64,000 bases of DNA from Ulva prolifera. Lineage: Eukaryota > Chlorophyta > Ulvophyceae > Ulvales > Ulvaceae. This document shows, in pieces, positions 1 through 12,800 of this stretch (positions are counted from its first letter, which is position 1; the number at the start of each line of letters is the position of its first letter). The notes beneath the pieces were generated by a model. It saw only the letters and a list, made by a program, of their open reading frames with translations, was not told where the DNA came from and searched no databases. The translations under genes were made by a program, and so were the position numbers. Location of the stretch: contig CM041200.1 in NCBI GenBank assembly GCA_023078555.1, positions 2,550,001-2,614,000 on the forward strand. The letters are read 5' to 3'.

Positions 1-811
1 ACCCAGCCGAGCTCAAACGCACCGCTTTGCGGAAAATCACCCGGAGGCGCCCAAGCCCTCGAGCAAGGCTGCGTGCGCGCTCCCTGCTTGTCAAGAAGTT
101 TGTGAACATGACTGCCATGCAGCGGTACGATCACGCAAAGATGCATGCGGCGCTCCTTCCCCGGGCCCTCAGACTAGCAGACCTCCGGGTCATGGGTGCT
201 ATGGTGGACCTTGCACTGACGTCTGTTCAAGTGCGCCCATCTCCTCTTTTTGTCATTGGTGCTCCCCCCCTCGGGTCATGTGTAAGCCCCTGCGGTGCTC
301 AAGGTTGGGGTCGTATATGTGTTCACACAGCAGAGAAAGGAAAGAACAAGCACAGCCTTTGCACACAGTTTCTATCTCTATGATTGGATGGTCGCACACA
401 TTGCCATTACGTAGCTGTGATCTGACTTGACCGGACTCGCATGCAATGATTCGAGCGCGGCAATGTTGCAATGGTTTCGTGGTGATTGGCTTCAGTGCCC
501 CCAGTCTCGTAGCAGTTTTTGTGCGTGTAGCTGGCGATGAGGCAGCTGCTGCAAGACAGTGTGACGATCTGCCACTCAGCTCATCCGGTCCAATACAAGC
601 ATGGGTTGTGGGTCATATCAGGGGAGGTCATCCCAAAGAAACGCCGCCTTGACATCCAGAGTGTCTTGAGGCTGTCCCCGTCCGCAGCTGAACTTTGCTC
701 GCACGCAACTGCAGTGGTGCGCAGCTGTTTTCCTGATTTGCCGGACAATGGACGCCATGACTGGAAGGTCAACAGTCATGGACTAGCATCTTTGCAATCT
801 CACAATTCTGA

Positions 812-3800
812 ATGTTGCAGCTTCGTGAGATCGTTGGCGTGGCGGCAGCCACTAGGAGGCCACTGGAGCTGGACCACCTTGTCCAGCACTACAACTCATT
901 CTCGCCCAATCTGCATGATGATCAACTGTCAATATTGGCGTTTTCCTCGATTTTCAAGACAATGTGCGATATTGACAGCCAGCAAGCATCAATCACACAG
1001 CTGCTGGAATCTGATTACGAAGCAGCTCGGGCCTCCAATGTCATGACAGCATTCACAAATGTGGGGGAGCTATTCACTTTCATGGAGGCCTTTGATTCTG
1101 ACGCATACCTGACGGCTACCCCATCATGTGAAGATGTCTGTCTGGACTTGGGGATACTCCAACGTTGGATAGCAGATCTAAAATCGCTGCATCCGACATT
1201 ACAAAAAGGCCTGCTGCTCTTCGACTTGTCTTCCCTCAGGTTAAGCGTTCTTGAGACAGCAGAGACCACCATGAAAGCATTCATTAAGCTGGCGAATGAT
1301 TGGCTCTACGACAACTGCATACGGGTTCGAGTGAGTCTCTTATTGTAGAGTGTTGCTTCTTTCAGCATGCATTAGTTAGGCTTCTGCCACGGACGAGCAT
1401 CATACAGCGCATGGTGATTGGCCTGTGATTGATTGCAAGCTGTTTGCTTGTGCAGGCTGCAGCGGTCAGTGCGTCAGACGGCATTGGGATTGGTGCTCCA
1501 CCATCTGACCTCAGCGACTTCATGGCATGGGTCAATAGGAATGGCGACCACTTTGCGGGCGATCAATCCGCCAGGAAACATCTCATGCAGTCAGTTGAAA
1601 GCTTACAGCGTATGCATTCTCAGCTTGCTCAAGAGCGGTCAAAATTCAGTAAGGTGTGTGCTGGTCTGTGCTGGAGGATAATTGTCACTTGCATCAGTTC
1701 GTCCGATGAGCGGTAATTAGTCGATAAATACATCTGGTCCTTCACTCGGATAGCATGTAGGAGCGCGTGGGATCACGCAATGATCGTGAGATGGAGAGCC
1801 TGTCAGCTGCAATGGAGGCGTTTGATGGCATGGCAGCTGTGCTGAAGGTGTACAACGATCGATGCGATCACGCACACATGTACTACCAGGAGCGCATACC
1901 TGTGATGGGGGCAAAAGTCAGTGCCAGAGTCAGGGAGATCTGGTCTCATGTGCAGCAGATTATGAGCCATGCCAGAAGCGATTCAGGCCTGGCTGCAATC
2001 GGTGGCGATCCACACGCAATGCAGCAGATGGCGGCGCAGCTGCGTGCTAGTTTGACGGAGTTGGTCTCTGATGCTGCTGTGCTAGAGAAGATTCAGGAGA
2101 TGCTGGTGAGTGAAGGGCGCCAGGCGCCATCTGAAGCTCCACTGATCAGCAAAGTGAAGGAGTGCACACGTCACCTGGACAGTCTGAAGCACCTGTGGAA
2201 CAGCATCGCGCTGTGGACCCGCGTTAGTGTCACATTCTCCAGCGCGACACTGCTGACAAGCACAGTCAAGGTGGCCACGTTGAATCGGGCCCTGGCAGAC
2301 CTGGATACAGCCATCTGTGCATGGGAGGCTCGGACGTGTGCTGATGGCGTATTAGATGTGGAGGGCTTGACTCCATCTGAGAGGGCACTAGTTGATCGCT
2401 TGCGTGCCGTGCACACAGCTTGGCAGCAAGGCTCAGAAATCCTGCCAGAGTTGGTGAGCCCATCGCTCCAGGAGCGGCACCGAGCGCAGCTCGAGCGGGA
2501 ACTGCAGGGCCTGCGATCGACACTGGAGGGATCCAACAGGCCCATCGACCGATTCCTGTGGCTTGGTGCTCCCCCTGATCCGGGGTCCGAGCTGACCTTG
2601 TTGGATCAAGGTGATCCTGATGTAGATGAGGTGCAGCCCCCTCCTGGCGTGCAGGCCACGTGTGGTACTGTGATGTGTTTCCAAATGGGAGCTACGCCTG
2701 CCAGCTGCACCTCTCAAATGAGTCCGTGTCTGTGTTCCTACGTACGACTGCGTTGGTAAATTTGCACAGCTGTATCCATGATGCGGGCAAGCTTTTCCAA
2801 TGCAGATTTACAGTGTAGCTCTTGATTCGGAGTGACAATGCAAGAGGACATGTCTAGACTTCCAAGCTGCCATGCATTTCGTACACAATGTTTTCGGATG
2901 GCCTGGATTCTGTGCAGGCTGTGCCGTTGGAGTCTACTAGTAAGGGCAAGGCAGTGGTGATGCATGCTGTGACATTTGCTACAGCACTGGTGAACGCTGC
3001 GGCAGTCAAGACAGTGAGCCTTGCAGCTTTTGTCGGGCCACCGCTAGTTCTAGAAGACCCCAGCCTGGCGCCTGCACTCGAGGGTGCCAAGCTGTGGCGC
3101 ATCCTCTCACTGCTCACGATCTCGGGTGCTGCAAAGGCTGTCTTCAAGCGCTTGTACAAAGCATCTTCTGAGGACTCCCAGGTCCTACACAAATTGATGT
3201 GCCTGCGAGAACGAGTCAGCAACCTTCGCCTGGAACTGTCCGTTCGCAGAGAGTATGGCTGCCTGCTGTTGACAAATCTGCCAGAAGTGCTATCTACAGT
3301 CAGAGAAGCCAGCGATGCGACCGCGTTGCTGCTCTCTGGCCAGGCAGTGACCCCCCAGCTTCGCAGTGAGTTCTCAGAAGCAGAGGCTCAGCTAGCGACA
3401 TATGAGTCCGCCTTGCTTGCGGCTGACAAGACGCAGACTCTTTGGCTGCATCTATCTCGTATACTGGCTGAAGAATCCGCCCAGATGCTTGTCAAATCGG
3501 ACATGCCCGCGTTCCATGAGGTACAGACACGGTGGAGGGTGATGCAGGTCCAGATCATGGACGGGGCCGCCACCCTCGCAGATGCGTCTGCTCTGGCCGG
3601 CCCGCTGTCGCACTGCTCAGCAATGCTGCAGGTTCTGCAGCGCATTTACAACCGCCTGCTGACATGTACATCGGCCATGCGGGACAACTTCCCACGCTTC
3701 CATCTGTGCAGTGACGCCGAGGTGGTGTCTGCGTTGGCCTTCGCCCGTGCCCCTCTCGAGCTGCCACCTTCCATGCTGTCGACATGTTTCCCGGGGGCCG

Positions 3801-6800
3801 TGGCCTTGGTGACCGACACCCATGAGGGGGGCGGAGGCCTGTGCGTGATAGCGGTGCAAGGCTGCAACGGGGACACCCTGCAGCTCCTCGAGCCGATCCC
3901 GGTGGACCAGGCACCGCTGGCTGAGTGGCTTGCACACTTAGAGATCGCCATCAAGTCGGGCTTGCGCACGCACACGGCAGCAGCGCTGAAGCTCGCGTCA
4001 ACGATGGACTCCAGGCTCTGGCGCTCGGCGTTCCCGCAGCAGGCGATGTACCTATGCGATGGGTGCACGTTCACATTCACGGTCGAGCGTGCGCTTGCGG
4101 CGCTCGCATCCGGGGAGAACCCGCACGCGCTGCGCACGTGCTCGGAGATGATGGCGGTCCGTGTGGAGTCGCTCACGCAGCAGGTCGCGGCAGTCAAGGT
4201 GGAAGAGAGGCCGGGCCTGCGGATGCTCGTCCTCGCCGCCATTGCACACCGCGACTCTGTGGCGCGCCTGCTCGCCGAGCGCGCTGCAGACCCCGCAGCA
4301 TGGGCGTGGCAGCGAGAGATCCGGCACAGCTGGCGGCGAGATTCGAACGAGTGCTATGTGCAAGTCGCCGACGTGCGGGTCCCATTCCAGTGGGAGTACT
4401 GTGGGGGCCACATCAGCGAGGCTGCGCTGCTGCTCGCACACTGTGACCGCTCCGTCGCCCTGGCTTGCGCAGCGCTGCATCATGATGGCGGTCTGCAGCT
4501 CATACCTCCAGGTCCCTCGAGCGCGGGAACCCCCGTGCCGTGCTATGCCGAGGCGATTGCGCGGGTATTTGGGCGATTCCTGGTGTCGGTGGAGTGCACA
4601 CCCAAGCTAGGCTCTCTGGAAGTACTGAGGATGGTGCAGGCACGTTGCTGATCTGTGCTGGACACTGAAATATTTGCATGTGTGCGAACATGGCCAATGT
4701 CACGAACGGTCGTGTCTGCAGGGGATGATTGCCATGAATGCATGGGGCTTTTTTGAGAATGTGAGCCGCTTGTCTCAGGACATGGTGTCGTTCCTATCCA
4801 GTGTCGTCTTGCAGCTGCAGGCAGCTCTCGCAGCCCGCATCGAGAGCACAACGGTCGCAAATGTCACGTTTGACCTGCCCCATCAGCCAGTCCTACAGGA
4901 TGCAGTGAGCCAGCCCTTTGCGTTGATGTTTTCTGGTCCCAGTCCCAGTCATGCCACACTGGCACCACGTGCGCAAAGGCAGCTCATCGATGAGTTCTTC
5001 GCTTCTCACTCCAGACGGGTTGTGCTTATGGCTGCGCCAATCTCGCTCATGATAGAGGCAGCGCTCAGGTGCGCCCATGGGCAAGCAGCCTGCTGTTGTG
5101 CTGGCCCCACTCAGTTTCTGGTGCTGTGTCAGATTGAAGAGGGCATGTCACCCTGCTGTGAATACACAAGACAAGTGCGTGCCTGGCTACAGGCAGCAAG
5201 GACTGCGACAGGCTGATCAAGCATCGCACGCTACTGCGGCCTTTCTGAGGACGCTTCGTATGCAGCTCCCTGCTTTCTGCAACACCCACTGCTTCGGGTC
5301 CTGCATGAAGTTTCTCACCAAATGTGTGTGGGACCAATGCCAAGGGCAGCGCAACACGTCTGCGCTTACTTGCAGCAGGAGAGCTTGTGATGCCATGATT
5401 GCGTCCATTCTTCCTGAGGACATGAAGTCATGTGCGAGTGAGATTCTTGTTGAGGCTTTTGGTCCAGACCTGGGACTCAGCAAGCGCCAGCTGTCTCGGA
5501 GCCGAGCAAGCACAATCGTACAGCACCAGTTTGATGCGATGAACTCCGCATTCTTAGATCTGGATGGAACTGGATCTGACCTGGAAGAACAGAGGGCCAC
5601 GGCGGCAAGGTGCAACACCCCAACCCAAGTTCCGCGCATTCCTCGGCACACCTTGAAACTCGATGAGGCTCTCGACTCTGGGAACCTGGAAGCCAAGAGT
5701 CTCATCGACGATCAGGGCTTGCGAGTGCTCAAGCCCAAGGTGTGTTGCCTGCATGCCTGGAAGGGCTGCCCACATGTCATGCGGCAGCTGGTGGAAAGCT
5801 CTTGTGTCTTACACTGCAGGCCACGCTGGAGCTGATTGACTTGCTGGAGGGGCTTGTGTCATCACATGCATGTACCATGATAGTCGGTCCACCAGGCTCT
5901 GGCAAGACAAGCCTTTGGCATCTACTCAAGACGGCTCTGCAGCAAACTCACATGATGCGAGATGAAGCTGTCATGCTGACACCAGAGGACGTAGTGTCAA
6001 CACACCATGTGAGCTCTCCTGTTTATGTTCCATGTTGCACGTGCTCACCGTAACGGTCCTGTTGTCCAGAGTTGTCATTGTCCCGATGGATCTGGCTGTG
6101 TCATCATGTAAACATACGTACGTACCAACGAACATGCAGACAGAACATGCCAAGAGTTGGATGACTTTTTGCAGATTCATGCTAATGCAATGAGCCTGGA
6201 TGAGCTTTTCGGGTCATCAAGAATGCGGGCTGAAGTGAACGATAGTGGAATCATCGGCAGCGTTCTGCACCCAACAGAACCTGGCATACACGCAAGGACA
6301 GTGGCATCCGCTGCTGCTGGCGGTGACCCCGGCGCCTCAGCAGAGAGTGTGCGCCCGCCACATTTTGCAGCAGGTCATTCCTGGTTGGTGATAGATTGTG
6401 CCCTTGAGGGGGGCCATGCAGACCAACTCGCTCCCCTGCTGCTGGGGCAGGCTGTGTGGTGCAGTGACGGCACGCGGGCACGCATCCACGGCGGCCAGAG
6501 GCTCCTATGGGAATGCACTGATCTGAAGGGGGCGACGCCTTTGACCATATCTACTGTTGGCATCTGTGCTGTCCCACCAGCTCTCATTGATGCATATGCC
6601 ATAATTGACGGAGTACAGGATCTTGCAACAACACGATGCCCACTGCTGAAGCTGGTGTGTCAAGACGCACACCTGCCATCTCCAGTGTTCGTGCCCTGAA
6701 ACTACGGCGGCAAATCCGGCGTTGCTGCAGGAACAACTCCACCAAGTGTGGCGGTTCGTGCCAGGCATCGTCCAGCATGTACACGGCAGCCTGCTGAAGG

Positions 6801-9800
6801 GTGCTGGGCTGAGCCAGACATCCCGCGTCAACGACCGCTGGGTCACGGTCATTGCAAACAGCATCTCAGCTCTGGCGCCAGGAACTTTCAATGTGAACTT
6901 GACCCTCTGGGATGCTCACAGCTTCCAGGGCAATCGCACCGCAGCTGACTCAGCATTGCTGCTGCAGCTGTGCATCATCTTCATTGTGTCCTGGGCAGCA
7001 CGCGGAGCATGTTCAGCCCTGAGCATGGACATCTCAGATGATGTGCTGGAAGCGATGCTGCGACAAGCGTTCCAAACTCAGGATCTCGAGTGTGCTCCAC
7101 CTGAGGATGCGCTGTGGAGCAGCTACATCGATGCACCAAACATCAGGTGGACAAGCTGGGTTGAAATGCTGCAAGCTCGTGCAGCTGCAAAGGGCCCCGA
7201 GTTGGTCACGCCAGATGGGACACTATTGTTAGCACCACTGTCAGGCACGAGTTTATGCTTGAGGCACCTGATGGGTGCTGGCATGTCATCAGGCGCGAGC
7301 GTCCTTATTGAAGGGCGCACACAGGCCACTTTGGACGTATTCTCCCGGTCGCTTCTTGGCAGTGTCCGCCCGATGGAGTCTGACACATCTTTCCAGTGGA
7401 TCTCATGTGCCACATCCGCCGTATCAGCTGTGCACTGTCTCAGGGTGCGGTGCATCGGCTGCCGCCTGTGCTTCATCGACTGCATATCAGATTATTTGAT
7501 GCGCTTGCAGATGCATGTGGAGAAGTTTCAGTGTGTGCCCGCAACTGTCCAGGTGCTCATCAGAGGCTGTATGGCAGAGATTCATCCCCGACTGATGAGA
7601 TCGAAAGACTCCAGCCGCATTGCCCTGCGCATTGATGACGTGCACGTTGGCAAACCCGGATCAGACGCACCGTCATCGATACTTGAGTTCATCAGGTCAT
7701 ACCTGGATCTCCAGGGGTTCATTCATCCCGCTCAGGGGTACACGTGCTGCACGCCCGACCTGCAGCTGTGTGCATCAGCTGTCCCGTCACTTTTCTCCGC
7801 ATCCGCTGAAATAGCCAGGACTCGAGCAAAGCTTTTGTGCATCTCCCCAGCTGAAGTCCGCTCGTCGATCATGAGTGGATCCGTGCTGTCCAAGGTCTCC
7901 CTGATGCAGCTGCAGAGCACATGCGATGCATTCATGAGCGTCATGCAGGACAGCATGGGTGAGTGCATGCCAACTGCACCAGCGGCCCAGTTGTCATCAT
8001 TCCTTGCGTCTATCATCCAAGGAGCCCACAACAGCGGGATCGCGGTGGCACCAGGTCTATGCTTTGACATTGATGCAGTCCAGCGTATGCTGGAATGCGT
8101 GCACGCCGACCTCACGCTGCCGTCCATAGACGATGTGCAGCCTGTGTCATCAGGTCCCAGCACGAAAAGTGCTGCTTCCGGGTCTGCAGTCATCGCACTT
8201 TTTGGCTGCATGCTAGAAGGTCAAGACTCAGAGGAGGCTCTTGCAAGACGTGCTCTGACAACAAAAATCACTCGAATGCAGGTGCGATGCGGCGCTGCTG
8301 CTGCTGGCCATTACCCAAGTGTACCCATGCATACGTTCTGATCAGCAGTGGCGTTGGCCAATCAGCCTTCTCATGTGCTATTGAGCTGCAGGACACCCTG
8401 AAGGGGTCTGACGAGCTGCGGATGGAGCATTTGTGGCTGGCCATTGCAGCTGAATGTGTCAATAGTCTCTGGAGCAACACAAGCAGCCACAGGAGCTTCA
8501 TCACAGAGCACGTTGGGTTGTTGCTGCAAGATCAACTCACTGACCTCTGTCGATTCTACGACGAAATCCCAGAGACCAAACAGGCCTCTCATCAGGCGGG
8601 CACCCTTGATGTAAGCCAGCTCGCACTTGGTTTGTGGAACACTGATCTTGCAGCAGAGGAGGTGTGGTGTTGCTTGAGCTTGGCATGCCTCGCGTGTGCT
8701 CCGATATCCACCAAAGCAGTCTAGGCTTCCAACCATCAGCGTATGGTTCTGCAGTCAAGCGGCGACGATGATGAGCCTGAGCCAAGGCGATCTAGACTCC
8801 TAATCGGCCTAGATCAAGCTCAAATCCAGCAGCTGGCGCTTCTGACCGTTACGTGTGGCATTGCTGTCATTGCAAGTCGGCCGCAGGTGGTCAGGAAATC
8901 CGTAATGCCCCTGCAACCTGAGCTGCTGCAGGCATTGCTGCTGCAGGGCATCCGCCTCGTGCCCGAAGCAGACACGGTGAGCATAGTCCCCGGTCTTGGT
9001 GATGCAGTCATGTTCACCACTCTCTCCAATGTTGAGGTCGTGTGTCACACAGGGCGGCCATCCGCTACATCTCATTCCAGAAGAGCGACAGCCAGGCAAG
9101 TCCCCACGGAACTACCTGAAGACACTGGAAAGCACTGCTGAATGTTTGAGAGATCTACGGTTTGTCAGCGACATCAGCAGACTCATCACTGCTGTACGGC
9201 GCCCTTTTGCCATGGGATGCTGCATTCTGGTGTCAGCATACAGTGGGATTCAGGCTATACACTGCGTTGCGGCATACTTGCAAGCATCTGTGGCCCCATT
9301 GTGGGCAGAGGATGTTGTGGGCACTAGACATGGAAGCAGGTCGATGCTGTTGCGGCAGTTGATACGTGCTGCGGCGTCGGCGGCCATGCACTGCACTCCT
9401 GTGATCATTGTGGCCTCCAATGAGCTGATGCAAGATCCAGACCAGCTTTGGCTGTTGCAAGAATTCATTGTGACTGGGATGCTCAACAACATCGCATCCC
9501 CGTCAGAGCTGCTTCGGGCATTCTCTGATGACCTGCAACAGTTTGTTGATGCGATTGCAGCATTAGGATGTGTAGATGAGCTGCAAGAGGTCCGTACCCT
9601 TGCACCTGTGGTGGCCTTGCTGCTTGGCATGTTATGTGCATCTGTCGCCACTTCATGGTAGGAAACTGCTTTTGCAGGCGCTGCCTGGCGCTGGTCTGCC
9701 TTGGCCGAAATCACATTCAAGCACAGATCAACCATCTGGCTCGCGTACAGCTGATCACGAAACAAGTGTGAGCACAAACAGAAGTGGTGTTGCAACCTCC

Positions 9801-12800
9801 ACTGTGCCTCAGAGAGCACGCAGTGAAGCCAAGGTGATAGATGCAGAGCAGCGGCTCATGCATCGTCTCAACAGGTCTCTGGAAGACGTGGCAGAGCTGC
9901 TGAGAGTCTGCGTGTGCATGCACCCAGCAGACCTTCATGAGGCCAGAGGAGCATGGTGTGCTCCCTCTTGGCACAAAGCCTACTCATTGCCCGACAGAGG
10001 GCGGACGCCAACGTCTGCCCTGGCAAGTCAGGAGGCCGTGTAGCATTCCAGGCCTGCCTGTAACACTAGACTTTTGTGAATCAGTGGCCACGTTGTGGCG
10101 CCTGCATCGGAGAATCGCCATCACGCATTATGGCTTCATGCAGTCCCTCGCTGTTTCGAAGAAGCATGATGGTACAGATGTCAGACACATCATCGCCGCT
10201 CGACAGGTTGGCATGTCAGCACATGATCATGTGCAATTACCAGCACATACTGAGGCCATGGAACAACGATCTGGGAAGAGAAGAAGCAGAGGCGCCTCGC
10301 AGTGTGACCACAGCCGCTCAACTGCTGCAGAGGACATGTGAAGGCACAGTGTCTGGGTTGACATTCATGGAAGTAACAGAATTTGTGACCGAACCCGTGC
10401 TGGTGCGTGACTGTTGTCGTTGAGTGGTGGAAGCTGTGGCAGGCTGCTATTGTGTGTGTGTTTGAAGGCACTAGCGAAGAGTCGAAGGCTCGACACTGAA
10501 CAGGCCTGCTGCCAGACTCTGGTTCAGGTCCTAGCGGTTTTGACTGGCTCACAGAAAGGGCACCCCTTCCTGTAACATGCTGCGCGTGATTTGCTGGCAT
10601 TTTGAGATCTGAACCAGCTTACATGCAGAGGCTCATCCAAGAAGCGGCCAAGACTGATAATGCTAATAGCCATGTCCCCAAGGGCGGCCTTTCGTACTCC
10701 GCTGTACTGTCTCAAGCATGTGCCAAGCATGTCTTTGCAGGCAGGACCCTGACACCAGGTACTGCTGCAGCAATGCGCAGTTCCTTGAAACAATGCAGCT
10801 CTGCTGTGCTGCATATACATGAAATTGGGAGGACGTACCTGGAGGGTGTGCTTCCTGTTGCTGCCGGTCTGATCTGAGTGTCGTTCCTCTTGCAATGCCT
10901 TCTGTCCGGATGGTGTGAAGGTCTGTCCACAGTTTCAGCATCACCAAACCTCATGCCCCAAATATGCAGGCAATTGTGCTCACATTGAGTTTGAAGTGGT
11001 ACCATGCCCACAAAACTTATTGCCCCATGTGCAGGTGTGCAAATGCAATGCAGCATGCATAAACAGCTGCAGCTCCTGGAAGTAGCCTCCATAATTTACA
11101 GTCGTTACCACAAGCACATGAGGCATCATCTGGGACAGCTCTCGCATTTCCTGCAGCTTGCAGAAGGATTGAACAAGACGCACGAGCAGCTGAAAGAGGA
11201 TTTAAGTGTCTCCGCAGGCCAATCCACACACCAGGCTGCCAGTGAATCTGATACCAGGGAGCACCTGTCACAGGCCACAGCGAGGCTAGAGCAGATGCTT
11301 GCATCACAGGCTGAGCTGGAGTCCATCGTCAACAGCGCAGAGAAGGAGGTCGCATACATCAAGGTAAGCTTCAAGCCCCCTCCCTGTCCCCCTGCATAGG
11401 TGGTAAGCTCTCTCGGTCATCCATAATCAAGCTGGTCGATGCAGAGCCAAGCAGCGGCGGACATTGAGGAGCTGAGGCTGCAATATCGGACGTCGGTCAC
11501 AGCTGTCCTGCAGCTGGCAGAGAGGGACCTCGTGGAGCTCCGCACGTACAGTGCCCCCCCAGCAGCCGTCACGCAAGTGCTCGCGGCCGTGTGCACCATT
11601 CTGGGGTTCCCATCCGATTGGGAGTCGGCGCTCACGCTGATGAATCACTCGGATGTGACCCTCATCCAGCGCATCACGGACTTCGATGTGCTAGCGTTGC
11701 CCCAGGCACGCCTCATGAAGCTTCGCGCCCTGCTTCAAGATGCGGAGCTGCAGCCAGGCCGAGTGGCAGCGGTGTCAGATGCAGCACAGAGTCTTGCTGT
11801 GTGGGTGCGTGCGGTGGAGGCCCACAGCAGCAAGGAGGACATCCGCAGGCGGATGCTGCGGGCCACCCGCGCCGTCCTGGACAGCTCCAGTGCCAGCCAG
11901 GTGCAGACCCACTCATGTGTGCACAGAGCGCGCTCCGGGCTGTTACAGAATGGCGTGGGGACAGCCCTGCAGTGCTGAAGTAGCTGTGCCCATGCACAGG
12001 AGCAAATGATCGAGAACGCGGTTGAGCTTCAGCAACTGAAAGCGACTGTGTCAGAACTGACGCAGAAGATAGATGCTGCAATGCATGGCCACAGAGTCAT
12101 TGACACGTCTGCTCGGGCGCGGGAAGGGAAGCTGTCCACGCTGGCGGCGCTGAAGGAAGCGCTGGCACCACGCATCGCAGCCACACATGCCCGTGTTGCA
12201 GCTCTGCAGAGTTGCCTGAGCTGCCTCCTGGGCGACGCTTTGCGCGCGGCAGCGATGTGTGTATATGCCGGCATGCTGCCCTCTGCAGCACAGGTGTCAT
12301 TCCAGCGCGAGGTGCAGCAGGCCCTGCACGAAGCTGGTGTGCCACACACGCCCGACCTCGCTCTGTCGCAGTGGATGGAATTCCTGGAGCAGCAGTACAC
12401 ACTGCTGCCGCAGAGGGTCGTCATGGATGCCGACTTACAGCATACCATGTACTGCGTGTCCCTGGTACGTCATCACTTGCACCTCAAATGCCTCTCTTGT
12501 GGTGCTTTCGTCAAACGGTGGGACCGTTTGGATAGCTCACAGGCACGAGAGTCTGCTCCACGTGTATGTGTGTCTCAAGCGTTGTGCCATGTGGTCCATT
12601 GAACTCTGCTTCAGGTGAGAGGGCTGGTACTGCTAGTGGATCGTGAGGGTGAGGGCTTGGGCTTGTGCAAGGCACTGCATGCACAAGCGCCGCAGGGTCC
12701 ATGGCTTGAGGTCACCCTGGACTCTGTTGCGGCGCTTCACAAAGCTGTTGATGCGATGTCAAGCGGCTGCACCGTGGCGGTGGCTGTGGCAGATATGGAC

